A stretch of DNA of 64,000 bases from an uncultured Victivallales bacterium (GCA_903837355.1 CAILUI010000071.1:1-64000), one strand, 5' to 3'. Counted from the stretch's first letter, positions 49,030 to 57,831 are shown. Notes: a model not told the origin generated them from the sequence alone. Numbers and translations are program-made.

Positions 49030-50244
49030 TCAGGGCAACACCGTGGACCATGAGGGCAGGGAGTGATCGCCGCTCTGGGTGATGGGCATCAGGCGGCCAT
49101 GCCAGGTGTCGACCATGTACAGCTCCCGACGGGACTTCACCCGGCGGGAGCAGACGACGTGGCGCCCGTCCGGCGCCCACGACGGCGACTCCCAACTGCC
49201 GGCGGCGTTGGTGACGATCTTGCGTTCCCGTGAGCTGTCCGCCATGTCGACCACGCCGACGGCATACCCGCCGCCTTGGCGCACGGCGAAGCAGATCTTG
49301 TTCGAGACCGGCGACCAGTCGGGCGACACTGTCTCTTCGGATTCGCGGAGCAGCCGGGATGAACTGCCGCCGCTTGCCCCCACCAGGAAGAGCTGGGGTT
49401 TGCCGGCACGGTCGGAGACGTAGCAAAGCTGGTCGCCGCGCGGGGACCAGCAGGGCGAGGACTCGGCGGCGAGGTCGCTGGTCAACTGGCGCGCGATCTG
49501 GCCGCTCTGTGCCGACAGCACGAAGAGGTCGACGCGCCGGTCCTTGCTGAGCGTGATGGCGGCCCACTGGGCATCGGGGCTAAGGTCGGCGCCGGCGTTG
49601 AGTCCCGGGAAGCGGCTCAGGCGCCGCTGGCGGCTGTTGGCCATGTCGACCAGAACCACGGAGGTGGCGTTGTTCTGATACAGCGTGTAGACGAGCATCT
49701 GGCCGCTCGCCCCCCAGGTCGGCTCGGTGCTGATGCTGCCATTGTGGGTCACGCGTCGTGAGTCGGAGCCGTCGAAGCGGCAGGAGTAAACCTCCTTGAG
49801 GTTACCGCTGCCGCCCACCGCGAAAGCGAGTCGCGAGTTGCACAGGCCGGGGATGCTGAAGGCCTTGTTGAGCAGGGCATCGACGGCCCGGTACACCACC
49901 TCGTCGGAGCGGCCGCCGGGGGCGGTGGCGCGCAGGCTGAAAGTGCCCTGTTTGCGGGTGACCACCTGCATGTCCAGGCTCTCCTGCCCACCCGCGGTGT
50001 GGCGGGCGGCCACGGTGTAGTCGGCATCTTTGGCGCTGCTCGAGACCGCGAACCAGTCACTGCGGGTCAAGGTGTCGACCAGTTTCTTGCGGACCGCATC
50101 GCTGCCCTCGAAGCGAGTGACCACCAAGGACGGGTTGGCTTCGCCGGCTCCCTTGATGACATCGATCTGGCCATGCACCAGGCCGGCGCCCCAGAAAACC
50201 GCCAGCGCGGCCACCCCGCGGAAGGAGAAAGGTTGAGCTCTCAT
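49030..50244 (-). CDS. tolB: TolB-like periplasmic beta-propeller protein
   Basis: Predicted 404-residue periplasmic protein. ATG 50244 is chosen: GAGGAG is five bases upstream and a signal peptide follows at once (FRGVAALAVFWGAGLVHG). The N-terminal domain (about residues 25-160: VIKGAGEANPSLVVTRFEGS, VYRAVDALLNKAFSIPGLCN) matches the TolB N-terminal fold, and the C-terminal six-bladed propeller has PD40-type blades (GSDSRRVTHNGSISTEPTWG, GADLSPDAQWAAITLSKD, SSPCWSPRGDQLCYVSDRAG, ETVSPDWSPVSNKICF, GSWESPSWAPDGRHVVCSRR). In Tol-Pal systems TolB links Pal to the cell-division machinery. No tolQRA or pal gene is adjacent, and the best-matching motor genes lie in the TonB cluster, so a TolB-related propeller with another role is possible. 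Confidence 0.82.
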   Translation of the reverse strand: MRAQPFSFRGVAALAVFWGAGLVHGQIDVIKGAGEANPSLVVTRFEGSDAVRKKLVDTLTRSDWFAVSSSAKDADYTVAARHTAGGQESLDMQVVTRKQGTFSLRATAPGGRSDEVVYRAVDALLNKAFSIPGLCNSRLAFAVGGSGNLKEVYSCRFDGSDSRRVTHNGSISTEPTWGASGQMLVYTLYQNNATSVVLVDMANSRQRRLSRFPGLNAGADLSPDAQWAAITLSKDRRVDLFVLSAQSGQIARQLTSDLAAESSPCWSPRGDQLCYVSDRAGKPQLFLVGASGGSSSRLLRESEETVSPDWSPVSNKICFAVRQGGGYAVGVVDMADSSRERKIVTNAAGSWESPSWAPDGRHVVCSRRVKSRRELYMVDTWHGRLMPITQSGDHSLPSWSTVLP

Positions 50245-50384
50245 GCTGCTCCTCGGACGATTACGGCCCCACCCCGAGCGCCCGGCAGTGTGCCGGGGTT
50301 CCGGGAGACGTGTACACGCAGTAAAACGTCCTAATATACACTGTGATTGGCGGCGGCGGTCCCCGCCGAACCCGTCCCCGAGAC

Positions 50385-51899
50385 TCAATATGCTCCTTCG
50401 GCGCTGAGTACTGCGGGTACGGTTCGCATGAGGATGTGCAGGTCAAGCCAGACGGACCAGTTGCGCACGTAGAACGCATCCAGTTCGATACGCTCCTGGA
50501 ACGAGAGTGCATTGCGGCCGGACGTCTGCCAGAGTCCGGTGAGGCCGGGGGCGACGCGCCCGTAGAGCGAAAAGGTGGGGCCATAGGCGGCGACCTCGGC
50601 CGCGATGATCGGGCGCGGGCCGACCAGGCTCATGTCGCCGCGGATGACGTTCCAGATCTGGGGCAACTCGTCGAGGCTGAGACGGCGCAACAGCCTGCCG
50701 ACGGGCGTTAGCCGCGGGTCGTTCCTGAGTTTGTGTGTCCGTTCCCATTCGGCGCGGGCTTCCGGCGAATTGGCCAGGGTGTCGGTCAGCAGGCGCTCGG
50801 CGGCCGTATACATGGTGCGGAACTTCCACATACGGAAAGGTTTGCCGCCGCGGCCAAGGCGCATCTGGCCGTAGAACCCGGGTCCGGGTGAGGTGAGCCG
50901 AACCAGCCCCGCGATGGCCACGACCGCCGGCGCCAGGAGGGCCAGCAGCGTGACGCCGATGGTCAGGTCGGTGAGGCGCTTCGACAGGCGGGGCACGGGC
51001 AGCAGCAGGTTCTGCCGCACTTCGAGGCCGAGGATGGTTTCGATGCAGCGCGAGTTGGCCCAGACGGCGGCGTGCCCCAAGACGGCGGGGATGACGAGGA
51101 TGTGCTGGAAGGACTGGCCGACGTGCTCGATCAGGGCCAGCAGGTCGTCGCGGGTCTGGCTGGGGATGACGATGATGGCGTAGGTAACGCCCTGTTCGGC
51201 AAGGTCTGCCGGCGCCTCCGGGCCGCGGTTGACGGTGAGGTCGTGCCGGGCGGGCGCGGCCGCGTCCACGTCGTCCGTTACGACGGCACAGGGCTTGAGG
51301 CCGTACTCCGGGTGTCGCTGCAGCACGTGCAGCACATGGTGCAGCGCCTCGCCGCTGCCGAAGATGGCGCAGGAGGCCCCCCACCAGGGTCGGCGCGCCA
51401 GCCACGAGCGCAGGCTGGCACGTAGGGCGGGCAGCAGGGCGATACTGAGCACCCAGGCGATCAGGAAGACGGCTCGCGAGTACTGGCTGGAGGTCTTGGA
51501 CACGAAGGTGGCCGCGGCCAGTAACAGGTAACAGGTCGTCGTGGCCATCGTGCCGCGACGGAGTTCCTCGGCCGGGCCCAAGCCTGACCCGGGATAGAGG
51601 GCCACGCCATGGTATAGGCCAACCAGGTCATAGGCGATGATGAACAGCAGCAGGCAGGGCCAGAGCTGGACGTAGAGCATGGGATCGTAGCGCCCGCGGA
51701 TGGCCAGGTAGCCGTAGACGGCAATGGCATTGCACACCGTCAACGCTAGGAGATCGGTCCCCGCGAGGGTCAGGGTGGTCCGCCGCGGGCTGCAGTGTCG
51801 GGGCTGCGGCTGCGGCCGCGTCTCCGCGGGCTGGCTGAGCGTGGACACAAGCCTGATTGCTCCCCTCGGGACCTCGCGCTGTGCCGGGGCTGGTTGCAC
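50385..51899 (-). CDS. WbaP-type undecaprenyl-phosphate sugar phosphotransferase
   Basis: Predicted 504-residue membrane enzyme that would place the first sugar-phosphate on undecaprenyl phosphate to begin an exopolysaccharide or O-antigen. The start is GTG 51899 (a later in-frame GTG at 51848 follows GGGGAG). Four N-terminal membrane helices (about residues 45-155) lead to a Rossmann-like middle domain (CAIFGSGEALHHVLHVLQRH) and another helix (about 310-332), then the catalytic bacterial-transferase domain with KFRTMYTAAERLL, SLDELPQIWNVIRGDMSLVG, PRPI and the GLTGLWQTSGRN segment. All of these are family hallmarks. No other glycan-assembly genes follow, apart from the tolB and Mur-ligase run that begins 140 bases downstream. 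Confidence 0.92.
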   Translation of the reverse strand: MQPAPAQREVPRGAIRLVSTLSQPAETRPQPQPRHCSPRRTTLTLAGTDLLALTVCNAIAVYGYLAIRGRYDPMLYVQLWPCLLLFIIAYDLVGLYHGVALYPGSGLGPAEELRRGTMATTTCYLLLAAATFVSKTSSQYSRAVFLIAWVLSIALLPALRASLRSWLARRPWWGASCAIFGSGEALHHVLHVLQRHPEYGLKPCAVVTDDVDAAAPARHDLTVNRGPEAPADLAEQGVTYAIIVIPSQTRDDLLALIEHVGQSFQHILVIPAVLGHAAVWANSRCIETILGLEVRQNLLLPVPRLSKRLTDLTIGVTLLALLAPAVVAIAGLVRLTSPGPGFYGQMRLGRGGKPFRMWKFRTMYTAAERLLTDTLANSPEARAEWERTHKLRNDPRLTPVGRLLRRLSLDELPQIWNVIRGDMSLVGPRPIIAAEVAAYGPTFSLYGRVAPGLTGLWQTSGRNALSFQERIELDAFYVRNWSVWLDLHILMRTVPAVLSAEGAY

Positions 51900-51981
51900 G
51901 ATGGCTGCGCCCGCCTACATTGGTGCAGACTATACCGTCCAGGGTCCGGGCGCACCAGGCGCCCCTGCAAGGGTAAACGCT

Positions 51982-52170
51982 ATGGGCGACGTGTTGATTG
52001 GGCTTGTGGTGGTGGGTCTGGTCGTGTTGATCGTGCGTGGGCTTTGGCGAGCCACCGCCGTGCAGAAGGGTACCGGCTGCCCGTGTTGCGACAAAGCCAT
52101 GGGGGTCGCACACGACCACGCCGATACCGGCGCTAAGCCGGACGGCAAGGGCGGGCCGGGGAGCAAGTAG
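51982..52170 (+). CDS. small membrane protein with Cys-rich and His-rich tail
   Basis: Predicted 62-residue protein with one N-terminal membrane helix (GDVLIGLVVVGLVVLIVRGL), then TGCPCCDKAM and VAHDHADTG, a soluble tail with three Cys and two His suited to metal binding. The layout is that of FeoB-associated Cys-rich membrane proteins, but no feoAB gene is near. The start ATG 51982 follows AAGGG by nine bases. It is the only plus-strand gene between two minus-strand groups. Confidence 0.55.
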   Translation: MGDVLIGLVVVGLVVLIVRGLWRATAVQKGTGCPCCDKAMGVAHDHADTGAKPDGKGGPGSK

Positions 52171-52236
52171 GGGCTGAGGCCGGTCCCGACCGACGCCGGC
52201 TGCAGGAGGGCAACGGCGGCCCTGCCGGCCCGCGGG

Positions 52237-54477
52237 TTACGGCTGCGATTCGGCCACGTTTGCGGCCTGCTCTTGCCCTCCAGACGTCGGCAGCCGCGGT
52301 GGGTTGGGCGGGCTGGACCGGGCGCTGGCCGTGCGCAGCGCTCGCCTCGCCTCGCGCAGTCCGGCTCGGAACTGCGCCGCGACGGCAGCGATGTCCGCGG
52401 CGCTCGGCATGCTGTTTCCGTAGCGCCATTGCTGGTAGCGCTCCAGGGCCTGGGCCAGGATGGGGTTGGGGGTTTCAGGAAGCTGCTGGCGGAGCTGCTG
52501 AGCCAGGGCGTAGGGGGTCGGTTGCAGCGGCATCGCGGGCAGGAGGCGGCGCAGGCGGGAGAGCGTATCCAGATACGGGGCGCGCAACCGTATTCTGAGG
52601 GCCGGCAGTTCGCAGATCCCCTGGCCGGGCCGGCGGCGCCGCTGCCAATGGCGTCCCAGGAAGAGCAGCAGCAGGACGGTCAGTGGCGCCCCTACGGGGT
52701 TCATGATCAGCCACTCCAGGCACCGTCCCAGGCCCCTGACCACGGCCACGATTCCCTGCGCCACCGCGCCGCGCTTCACGAGCGCGAAGACGTGCTGCCA
52801 GGTGAAGGCCAACTGGCCGAGGGCGCGCCCGGCCAGTCCGGAGCGGGGCGAGCCCTGCGGTACTCCGCTGGCGGGCGTCATCTCGACGAGCAGCCAGCGT
52901 GCGGTTTCCGCATCATAGGCTTCCGCCCAGGCGTGGACATCCCCGAGGCGGGCCAACCACTGCCCGCGCGCGGCGCTCTCGGCGCAGACGACCCCGGTGA
53001 CGTAGCGGGCCGGGACGCCGTGTTGGCGCAGCAGCAGCACGGCGGCTGTGGCGAAGAGCTCGCAGTGGCCGCGGCGCCGTTGCAGCAGGAACGGCAGGAT
53101 CGGGTCGGTGGCATTCGGGGCCGGCGTGGTGCCGAGCGCGTACTCGAAGCCGCGCCCGAAAAAGCTGGTGAGCGCCGCCAGCGCGGCCCGGCCCGCGCCG
53201 GGGGGCACGCCGGCGAACACCGCGGCACCCAGGGCGCCCAGCGGCGCGCGCAGATCATCCGGCAGCGCGAGGTAGTCGTCGTTGCCGGGCAGCGCCGGCT
53301 GGGTCGGGCCGTAGTAGGTCTCGTCGCCGGCCGCGTCCGGCAGGCCAACGGTGTAGCCGACCCGTTGCTCCCAGTCGCTGGGGGTCAGTTCGCCGTTGGT
53401 AGTGTGTCCGAGGCTTCCGGCGAGGAGTTCGAACGTGGTGGCGGCTCCCGGTGCCAGCAGAACGTCGCTGCGGAAACCGCGGCTGGGATACAGATCGATG
53501 CGCTGCGGATGGGCTTGGGCGCCGGGGGCAGGGGCCGGCGGCGGCCGGCTGAAGATGCTGTAGGTGAGGCGGCCGCCCGGCTGCACGAAGGGTAGGCTGG
53601 TGTCCTGCGCCGTGGCGGACCAACGGCCGTTGCCGTACTGGGTGTAGACGCGGCCGCGGAGGTAGCCTGGCGCCTGGGCGCTGAGGGCGCGCAGGACGAT
53701 GGCCTCGTCGGCCGTGCTGCGGTGCGGTACCGTTCGCCAGAGGTCCACATCGCGGCCGAAGACGGCGTTGTGGCCATGTCCCATACGGGTGTGGATGAGC
53801 TGCGCAAAGCCGGACTGCAGGTAGTACTCGGCGTGTCTGGCCACCGCGCGCAGAGCCAGAGTGACGCCTGCGGTTAGCAGCAGCAGGCCCAGGGTGAGCG
53901 CACCTCGCAGGCCGCGTCGGCGCCGCTCGTCGGGCGCCGACGCGGCGAGATAGGGCGCCCGCGCCATCAGGGCGGCGGCGGCCGTGAGTTGGGCCGCGAC
54001 CGCGAGACCGTAGAGCAGGTGCAGGTAACGCTCCGTGTGCAGCGGGATCGGCAGGCGCCGGTGGGGCACCTGGAAATCCATGCAGTTGCCGGACATCATC
54101 AGGGCGAGCAGCGAGAGTCCGACCACGCCAGAGACATTGCTCTCCCGATGGTCGAAGAAGGTGATCGCGACGGCCAGGAAGAGGACGGGCGGACAGGCGA
54201 CATGGGCCGGCATCAGGAAGAAGCGATTCGGGTCCACCGGCAGCAGTTGATCGGCGAGTACGGCCAGTACCAGCGCGCTCAGGCCGGTGTAGACGAAGCT
54301 GCGGGTGTTGCGTTCCAGGGGGCGGCGCACGGCACTGGAGGCGCCCAGGCCAAGCCCGGCAAGCAGCAGGATGTGCGGCGCGTCGCCGGTCACGGCGAAG
54401 ACGGTGGCGGGGGCCATGATGACCACCGCCACCAGGCCCATCGTCACCAGGCTCTTGCGGCTTGGACCGGTTTCCAT
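52237..54477 (-). CDS. membrane-bound transglutaminase-like protein (TgpA/DUF3488 type)
   Basis: Predicted 746-residue inner-membrane protein. About seven N-terminal helices (residues 10-220) are followed by a periplasmic transglutaminase-core domain with catalytic Cys in RRGHCELFATAAVLLLRQHG (about 472), the His in GDVHAWAEAYD (about 515) and the W-LLVEMTPASG element, then one further helix (about 590-610) and a helical C-terminal tail. This is the layout of TgpA/DUF3488 proteins, which usually sit with a DUF58 protein and a MoxR ATPase. The DUF58 gene is 21 bases upstream; MoxR is missing. In Pseudomonas the homologue is essential; the substrate is not firmly known. Confidence 0.88.
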   Translation of the reverse strand: METGPSRKSLVTMGLVAVVIMAPATVFAVTGDAPHILLLAGLGLGASSAVRRPLERNTRSFVYTGLSALVLAVLADQLLPVDPNRFFLMPAHVACPPVLFLAVAITFFDHRESNVSGVVGLSLLALMMSGNCMDFQVPHRRLPIPLHTERYLHLLYGLAVAAQLTAAAALMARAPYLAASAPDERRRRGLRGALTLGLLLLTAGVTLALRAVARHAEYYLQSGFAQLIHTRMGHGHNAVFGRDVDLWRTVPHRSTADEAIVLRALSAQAPGYLRGRVYTQYGNGRWSATAQDTSLPFVQPGGRLTYSIFSRPPPAPAPGAQAHPQRIDLYPSRGFRSDVLLAPGAATTFELLAGSLGHTTNGELTPSDWEQRVGYTVGLPDAAGDETYYGPTQPALPGNDDYLALPDDLRAPLGALGAAVFAGVPPGAGRAALAALTSFFGRGFEYALGTTPAPNATDPILPFLLQRRRGHCELFATAAVLLLRQHGVPARYVTGVVCAESAARGQWLARLGDVHAWAEAYDAETARWLLVEMTPASGVPQGSPRSGLAGRALGQLAFTWQHVFALVKRGAVAQGIVAVVRGLGRCLEWLIMNPVGAPLTVLLLLFLGRHWQRRRRPGQGICELPALRIRLRAPYLDTLSRLRRLLPAMPLQPTPYALAQQLRQQLPETPNPILAQALERYQQWRYGNSMPSAADIAAVAAQFRAGLREARRALRTASARSSPPNPPRLPTSGGQEQAANVAESQP

Positions 54478-54498
54478 CGTCTCCGTCCCGGACCGTCC

Positions 54499-55827
54499 TT
54501 AGAGACGGTCGCAGCGGCCCTCGAGGATGTCGCTGACGCGGAGGGTCTGGACCGCGCCGGGAAGCCCCGGCGGCGGGGTTCCCGTGGCGCTTACCAGGAC
54601 TGCCTTGACCTCGACCCCGGCCGCCCGGAGTTGCTCGATCAGATCACGGCGGACGTCGTTCCAGGTCAGTAGAATGAGAACCGCGCTGCTGATGCGTGAC
54701 ACCTCCTCGATGACCGCACTGGAGAACTCCGTGAAAGGGTCGCCGCGGTGGGGTTGCAGGCAGGCCAGGATATCGAGGATGTTCTCCAGGAAGCCCAGGC
54801 TGCGGCCGCCCTGGAAGCGGTAGACCTGGGGCCCGGCGGCGAAGAGGTCGATGACGTAGTCCTGGCGCGACAAGTGGTCCGCGACTGCAGCCGCGAGGGA
54901 GAGGGTCGCCTCGAAGGGGTGATCCTCGCGCCGTAACCAGGATTCCCAGAAGAAGGGCCGCGGTCGGGCGGTATCCACGATCAGCGCGGTGCGGCAGAGA
55001 TACTCCTCGCGGAACTCCTTGACCACCGGGTACGTGGTGCGCGCCCAGGAACGCCAGTGCAGGCGCCGGGGGTCATCGCCGTCGCGGTACTCACGGGTGC
55101 CCAGGAAGTCCATGCTGCTGCCGACATTGGAGCTGAGGGCGACGCCGCCGGCCTGGTAGCGGATTCCCGTGGTCGGCAGCACGTCGCGCAGGGGGGTGAA
55201 GGCGGGGTAGACGGTGAGGGTGCGGCCACCGCTGCCGGCCTGGGTCCAGCGCCACATGTGGAACGGGAATGCCGATCCCGCCATGGCCTCAGGGAGGGTG
55301 TAGCGCCCCCGGCGCGTGGCGCGGAGGGTCGTCCTGACCTGTGCCGTTTGGCCGGGTTGCAGCGCCGCGATGCTGGCCCGGCCCACCGGGAACGTCAGCG
55401 GCAGCGGCAGGGGCACCGGGTCGAGGATGAGGTCCCAGAGCGGCCACCGGCCATGGTGGGTCACGCCGTAGAGAACCGGTTGGTCTGTGCCCACGGCCAA
55501 GCGCTCCGGGAGCGTGCGTTCGAGGGTGACGCGGGGGCGGAACAGGAAGCCGACGGCAACGTTCAGCATCAGCAGGATGATAAGGGCGAAGGCCAGCAGG
55601 TGGACGGGCATGGTCAGGGTGAACAGCGCGTCCATGGTGATCAGGACACAGCAGAGGACGACGATGGCGCCGGTCATCGTGAAGTGGCGCACCGACAGCG
55701 CGTATGCCCAGAGCCCCGCAGTGAGGGTCGGGGACTGATAGTTACGGCCGCGCCAGGGACGCATACCGATGGAGTCCGGCCCCGCGTAGAAGCCGCGCCG
55801 CCAGCGTTTGAATCGTTCGAATGCCAT
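54499..55827 (-). CDS. DUF58 domain protein
   Basis: Predicted 442-residue protein with two N-terminal membrane helices (about residues 48-66 and 70-92), a beta-rich region (PERLAVGTDQPVLYGVTHHG, YTLPEAMAGSAFPFHMWRW), and the DUF58 domain whose signature is FLGTREYRDGDDPRRLHWRS (about 245). A von Willebrand-like fold follows (TALIVDTARPRPFF, VLILLTWNDVRRDLIEQLRA). DUF58 proteins are partners of MoxR ATPases and TgpA-type transglutaminases, and the latter is encoded directly downstream. No MoxR gene is in the window. Confidence 0.9.
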   Translation of the reverse strand: MAFERFKRWRRGFYAGPDSIGMRPWRGRNYQSPTLTAGLWAYALSVRHFTMTGAIVVLCCVLITMDALFTLTMPVHLLAFALIILLMLNVAVGFLFRPRVTLERTLPERLAVGTDQPVLYGVTHHGRWPLWDLILDPVPLPLPLTFPVGRASIAALQPGQTAQVRTTLRATRRGRYTLPEAMAGSAFPFHMWRWTQAGSGGRTLTVYPAFTPLRDVLPTTGIRYQAGGVALSSNVGSSMDFLGTREYRDGDDPRRLHWRSWARTTYPVVKEFREEYLCRTALIVDTARPRPFFWESWLRREDHPFEATLSLAAAVADHLSRQDYVIDLFAAGPQVYRFQGGRSLGFLENILDILACLQPHRGDPFTEFSSAVIEEVSRISSAVLILLTWNDVRRDLIEQLRAAGVEVKAVLVSATGTPPPGLPGAVQTLRVSDILEGRCDRL

Positions 55828-55845
55828 GAGCTGTCCGCTGACGTC

Positions 55846-55874
55846 AGCATACAGGGGAACTCCGCCAAGGGCAA
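55846..55874 (-). promoter_or_regulatory. candidate promoter of the DUF58-transglutaminase pair
   Basis: On the minus strand TTGCCC (55874-55869) and TATGCT (55851-55846) are 17 bases apart, each matching four of six consensus bases. Transcription would begin about 12 bases before the DUF58 start. A 12-base palindrome GCTGACGTCAGC overlaps the start point and could be an operator. Confidence 0.4.
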
Positions 55875-55929
55875 GTCCCGGCAGGGGGGCTTCTGGGTGG
55901 TTTCAAGATCGGGCACACTGCGCACGGGC

Positions 55930-56085
55930 AACCGGGCGGCGCCGGCCGCCCAAGTGGGCGACCCTGCTGGCCAGCAGGGTCGCTTCCCCGAGTCGCGTCT
56001 GGCCCGCTCGCGGGCCGTTGGCAGCCGCGACCCACTGGTGGCGCCGTCCCGAGGCTGGCGGCGGTTTCTTGAAACAGATGGCATG
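55930..56085 (+). ncRNA. candidate structured RNA (possible IS110 bridge RNA) upstream of the transposase
   Basis: The gap between the divergent DUF58 promoter and the IS110 transposase has no gene but dense secondary structure: a 7-bp hairpin (55934-55951), a 26-base perfect palindrome (55958-55983), a two-step stem-loop with an asymmetric internal loop (55992-55997 with 56026-56031 around 56001-56006 with 56011-56016), and GTTTC-TT-GAAAC (56064-56075). In the IS110 group the bridge RNA lies in the left end before the transposase, and internal loops hold target and donor guides. Here the assignment is inference; the 3' flank is also structured. Confidence 0.35.
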
Positions 56086-57417
56086 AGAAGGTTGGCTCCT
56101 TCCCCAAGGGCTATCGTGGACCCTGAAACGCACTCCAGGACGGGTGCAGGAAGAGGAAGCCAACCAAGAGGAAATGTAGCATGGGAACCACCGTCGGCAT
56201 GGGTCTGGGCGACCGCGAGCATGTGGCCTGTGTTCTGGATGATGGCGGGGATGTGGTCGGTCGGGTGGCAGTGGCCAACAGCCCTGACAGCGTCACGAAG
56301 TCTCTGGATGAGTTTCCAGATGCGGGAAGCGTGACGGTTGCCATCGAGACCGGGACACACTCGCCGTGGATGAGCGATCTTCTCGAAAGCCGGGGCTTCA
56401 GAGTTCTGGTGGGCAAGTCCCGGAGTCTGCGGGCCATCTGGGATACGGAGTTCAAGGACGACGGGCGCGGTGCTGAGCTGCTGGCGCGCATGGCGCGGTT
56501 TGATCCCAAGATACTTTCGCCGATCCGGCACCGGGGCCGCCGCGCGCAGGCGGATCTGGCGATGATCAGGGCGAGGGACAGCCTGGTCCGGGCCCGTAGC
56601 TCTCTGGCCAGCAGCGTGCGGGGAATGCTCAAGTCGTTCGGCGGCCGGATTGCTGACTGCAGCGTCGAGGCGTTGCGGTCGAAAGCCGAAAAGCACATTC
56701 CGGAGGATCTTCGCCCCGCCCTGGCTCCGTTGCTTTCCTCGATCCGCTCACTGACGGTCCAGATCCGCGCCTTCGACAAGTCCATCGAAACGATGTGCGG
56801 CAAGAAGTACCCGGAGACCGAGCGTCTAGCCCAGGTTGCCGGCGTGGGCTTGCTCACAGCGCTTGCCTTCGTCCTGGTGCTGGAAAATCCGCGGCGATTC
56901 AGGGAGAGCCGGGATGTGGGTCCATACCTGGGGCTGGTTCCGGGCCGAGACCGTTCGGGGCAGGCTGACAAACCGCTGCCGATCACCAAGGCTGGCGACA
57001 CGCTGCTGCGGCGCCTGATGGTTGGGTCGGCCAACTACATCCTGGGTCCTTTCGGCCCGGACTGCGACCTGCGCCGGTACGGTGAACGCATCGCCGGCAG
57101 TGGCGGCAAGGTGGCCAAACGAAAGGCCAAGATCGCGGTGGCGCGCAAGCTTGGAGTCCTGCTCCACAGGCTGTGGGTGACGGGGGAAACCTATGAACCG
57201 CTGAGGAACAGCAGCAGTAACAGAAAGTCGGCAAAGGCAGCCTGACGCTGGCATGAGCCGGCACGCGCGCTGCGGAGGGCAACTCCCGGGCCAAGAGCAA
57301 CCCGGCCGACAGGCATCCGTTTCTTCCTGGATGACACCCTGTCCGGTGACTGCGACTCAGGGCTTCGTACCCGGCTCTCGCCAAGAGCCCCCGAATGGAG
57401 TACGCGAAACAGATGGC
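56071..57417 (+). mobile_element. IS110-family insertion element (boundaries approximate)
   Basis: The element is recognised by its DEDD transposase. A 13-base direct repeat GAAACAGATGGCA occurs at 56071-56083 and again at 57405-57417, enclosing 1347 bases, a normal length for this family. IS110 elements lack terminal inverted repeats, so the repeat may mark the recombination core or simply the ends. If the structured RNA at 55930-56085 belongs to the element, the left end lies further out. Confidence 0.5.
56181..57245 (+). CDS. IS110-family DEDD transposase
   Basis: Predicted 354-residue recombinase. The N-terminal RuvC-like DEDD domain has GLGDREHVACVLDDGGDVVG (first Asp), VTVAIETGTHSPWMSDLL (Glu) and FKDDGRGAELLARM (Asp pair). 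A helical linker leads to the Transposase_20 domain with LAQVAGVGLLTALAFVLVLE, FRESRDVGPYLGLVPGRDRS, the conserved catalytic-serine region (SGQADKPLPITKAGDTLLRR) and LMVGSANYIL. No frameshift or stop interrupts it, so it looks intact. AGAGGAAATGTAGC precedes the ATG. A stem pairing the start of the leader (56090 on) with sequence just before the start codon (up to 56170) may limit translation. Confidence 0.92.
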   Translation: MGTTVGMGLGDREHVACVLDDGGDVVGRVAVANSPDSVTKSLDEFPDAGSVTVAIETGTHSPWMSDLLESRGFRVLVGKSRSLRAIWDTEFKDDGRGAELLARMARFDPKILSPIRHRGRRAQADLAMIRARDSLVRARSSLASSVRGMLKSFGGRIADCSVEALRSKAEKHIPEDLRPALAPLLSSIRSLTVQIRAFDKSIETMCGKKYPETERLAQVAGVGLLTALAFVLVLENPRRFRESRDVGPYLGLVPGRDRSGQADKPLPITKAGDTLLRRLMVGSANYILGPFGPDCDLRRYGERIAGSGGKVAKRKAKIAVARKLGVLLHRLWVTGETYEPLRNSSSNRKSAKAA

Positions 57418-57595
57418 AGCACCTGGCAGCGTATCGGACCCCAACATGCACCGGGCTTGGCTGCCACTCACAAAGAGTGCGGATGGAAGCGGGACATCCA
57501 GGAACAACGGCGCCTGCCGCGCCCTTGCCCGAACCCGAGGATAGGTCGCTCCGACGGAAGCGCCGGAGATGCCGCGCAAAAACAGCCACGGGGTG

Positions 57596-57661
57596 TCTAC
57601 GGCCGCCACCTCCACTCCGACGAGCTCAATGGCCCATTCTCACGGAGGTGGCGGCCGTAGA
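57596..57661. repeat. perfect 18-bp inverted repeat with 30-base spacer
   Basis: Bases 57596-57613 are the exact reverse complement of 57644-57661. It would fold into a long hairpin. No U-run or nearby gene end explains it as a terminator, so a small mobile or REP-like unit is possible. Confidence 0.7.
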
Positions 57662-57831
57662 TGGCGGCGGACCGGACGCGTCCACGGGAAGCCCGCCAAA
57701 CGCACAGGGAAAGGAACTGGCACGATGAACCGACAGCAGCAGGCCTGCGACCGCGGATAGGAGGAAGAGTCAGCATCGCCACGTCGATGCCCTTGACAAG
57801 AACCTTCTCATGGAAGCCCTGCGGGCAGGGG

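Noticed and set aside
51894-51933. Promoter pairs for the small Cys protein and the sugar transferase
   Set aside because: TATAGT-like and TTGCAC-like boxes occur but the partner boxes or spacing do not fit well on either strand.
51724-51981. Longer upstream start for the small Cys/His protein (GTG/ATG at 51724)
   Set aside because: The extension overlaps the opposing sugar-transferase gene and its sequence is Arg/Cys-rich antisense-like; the ATG at 51982 begins directly with the membrane helix.
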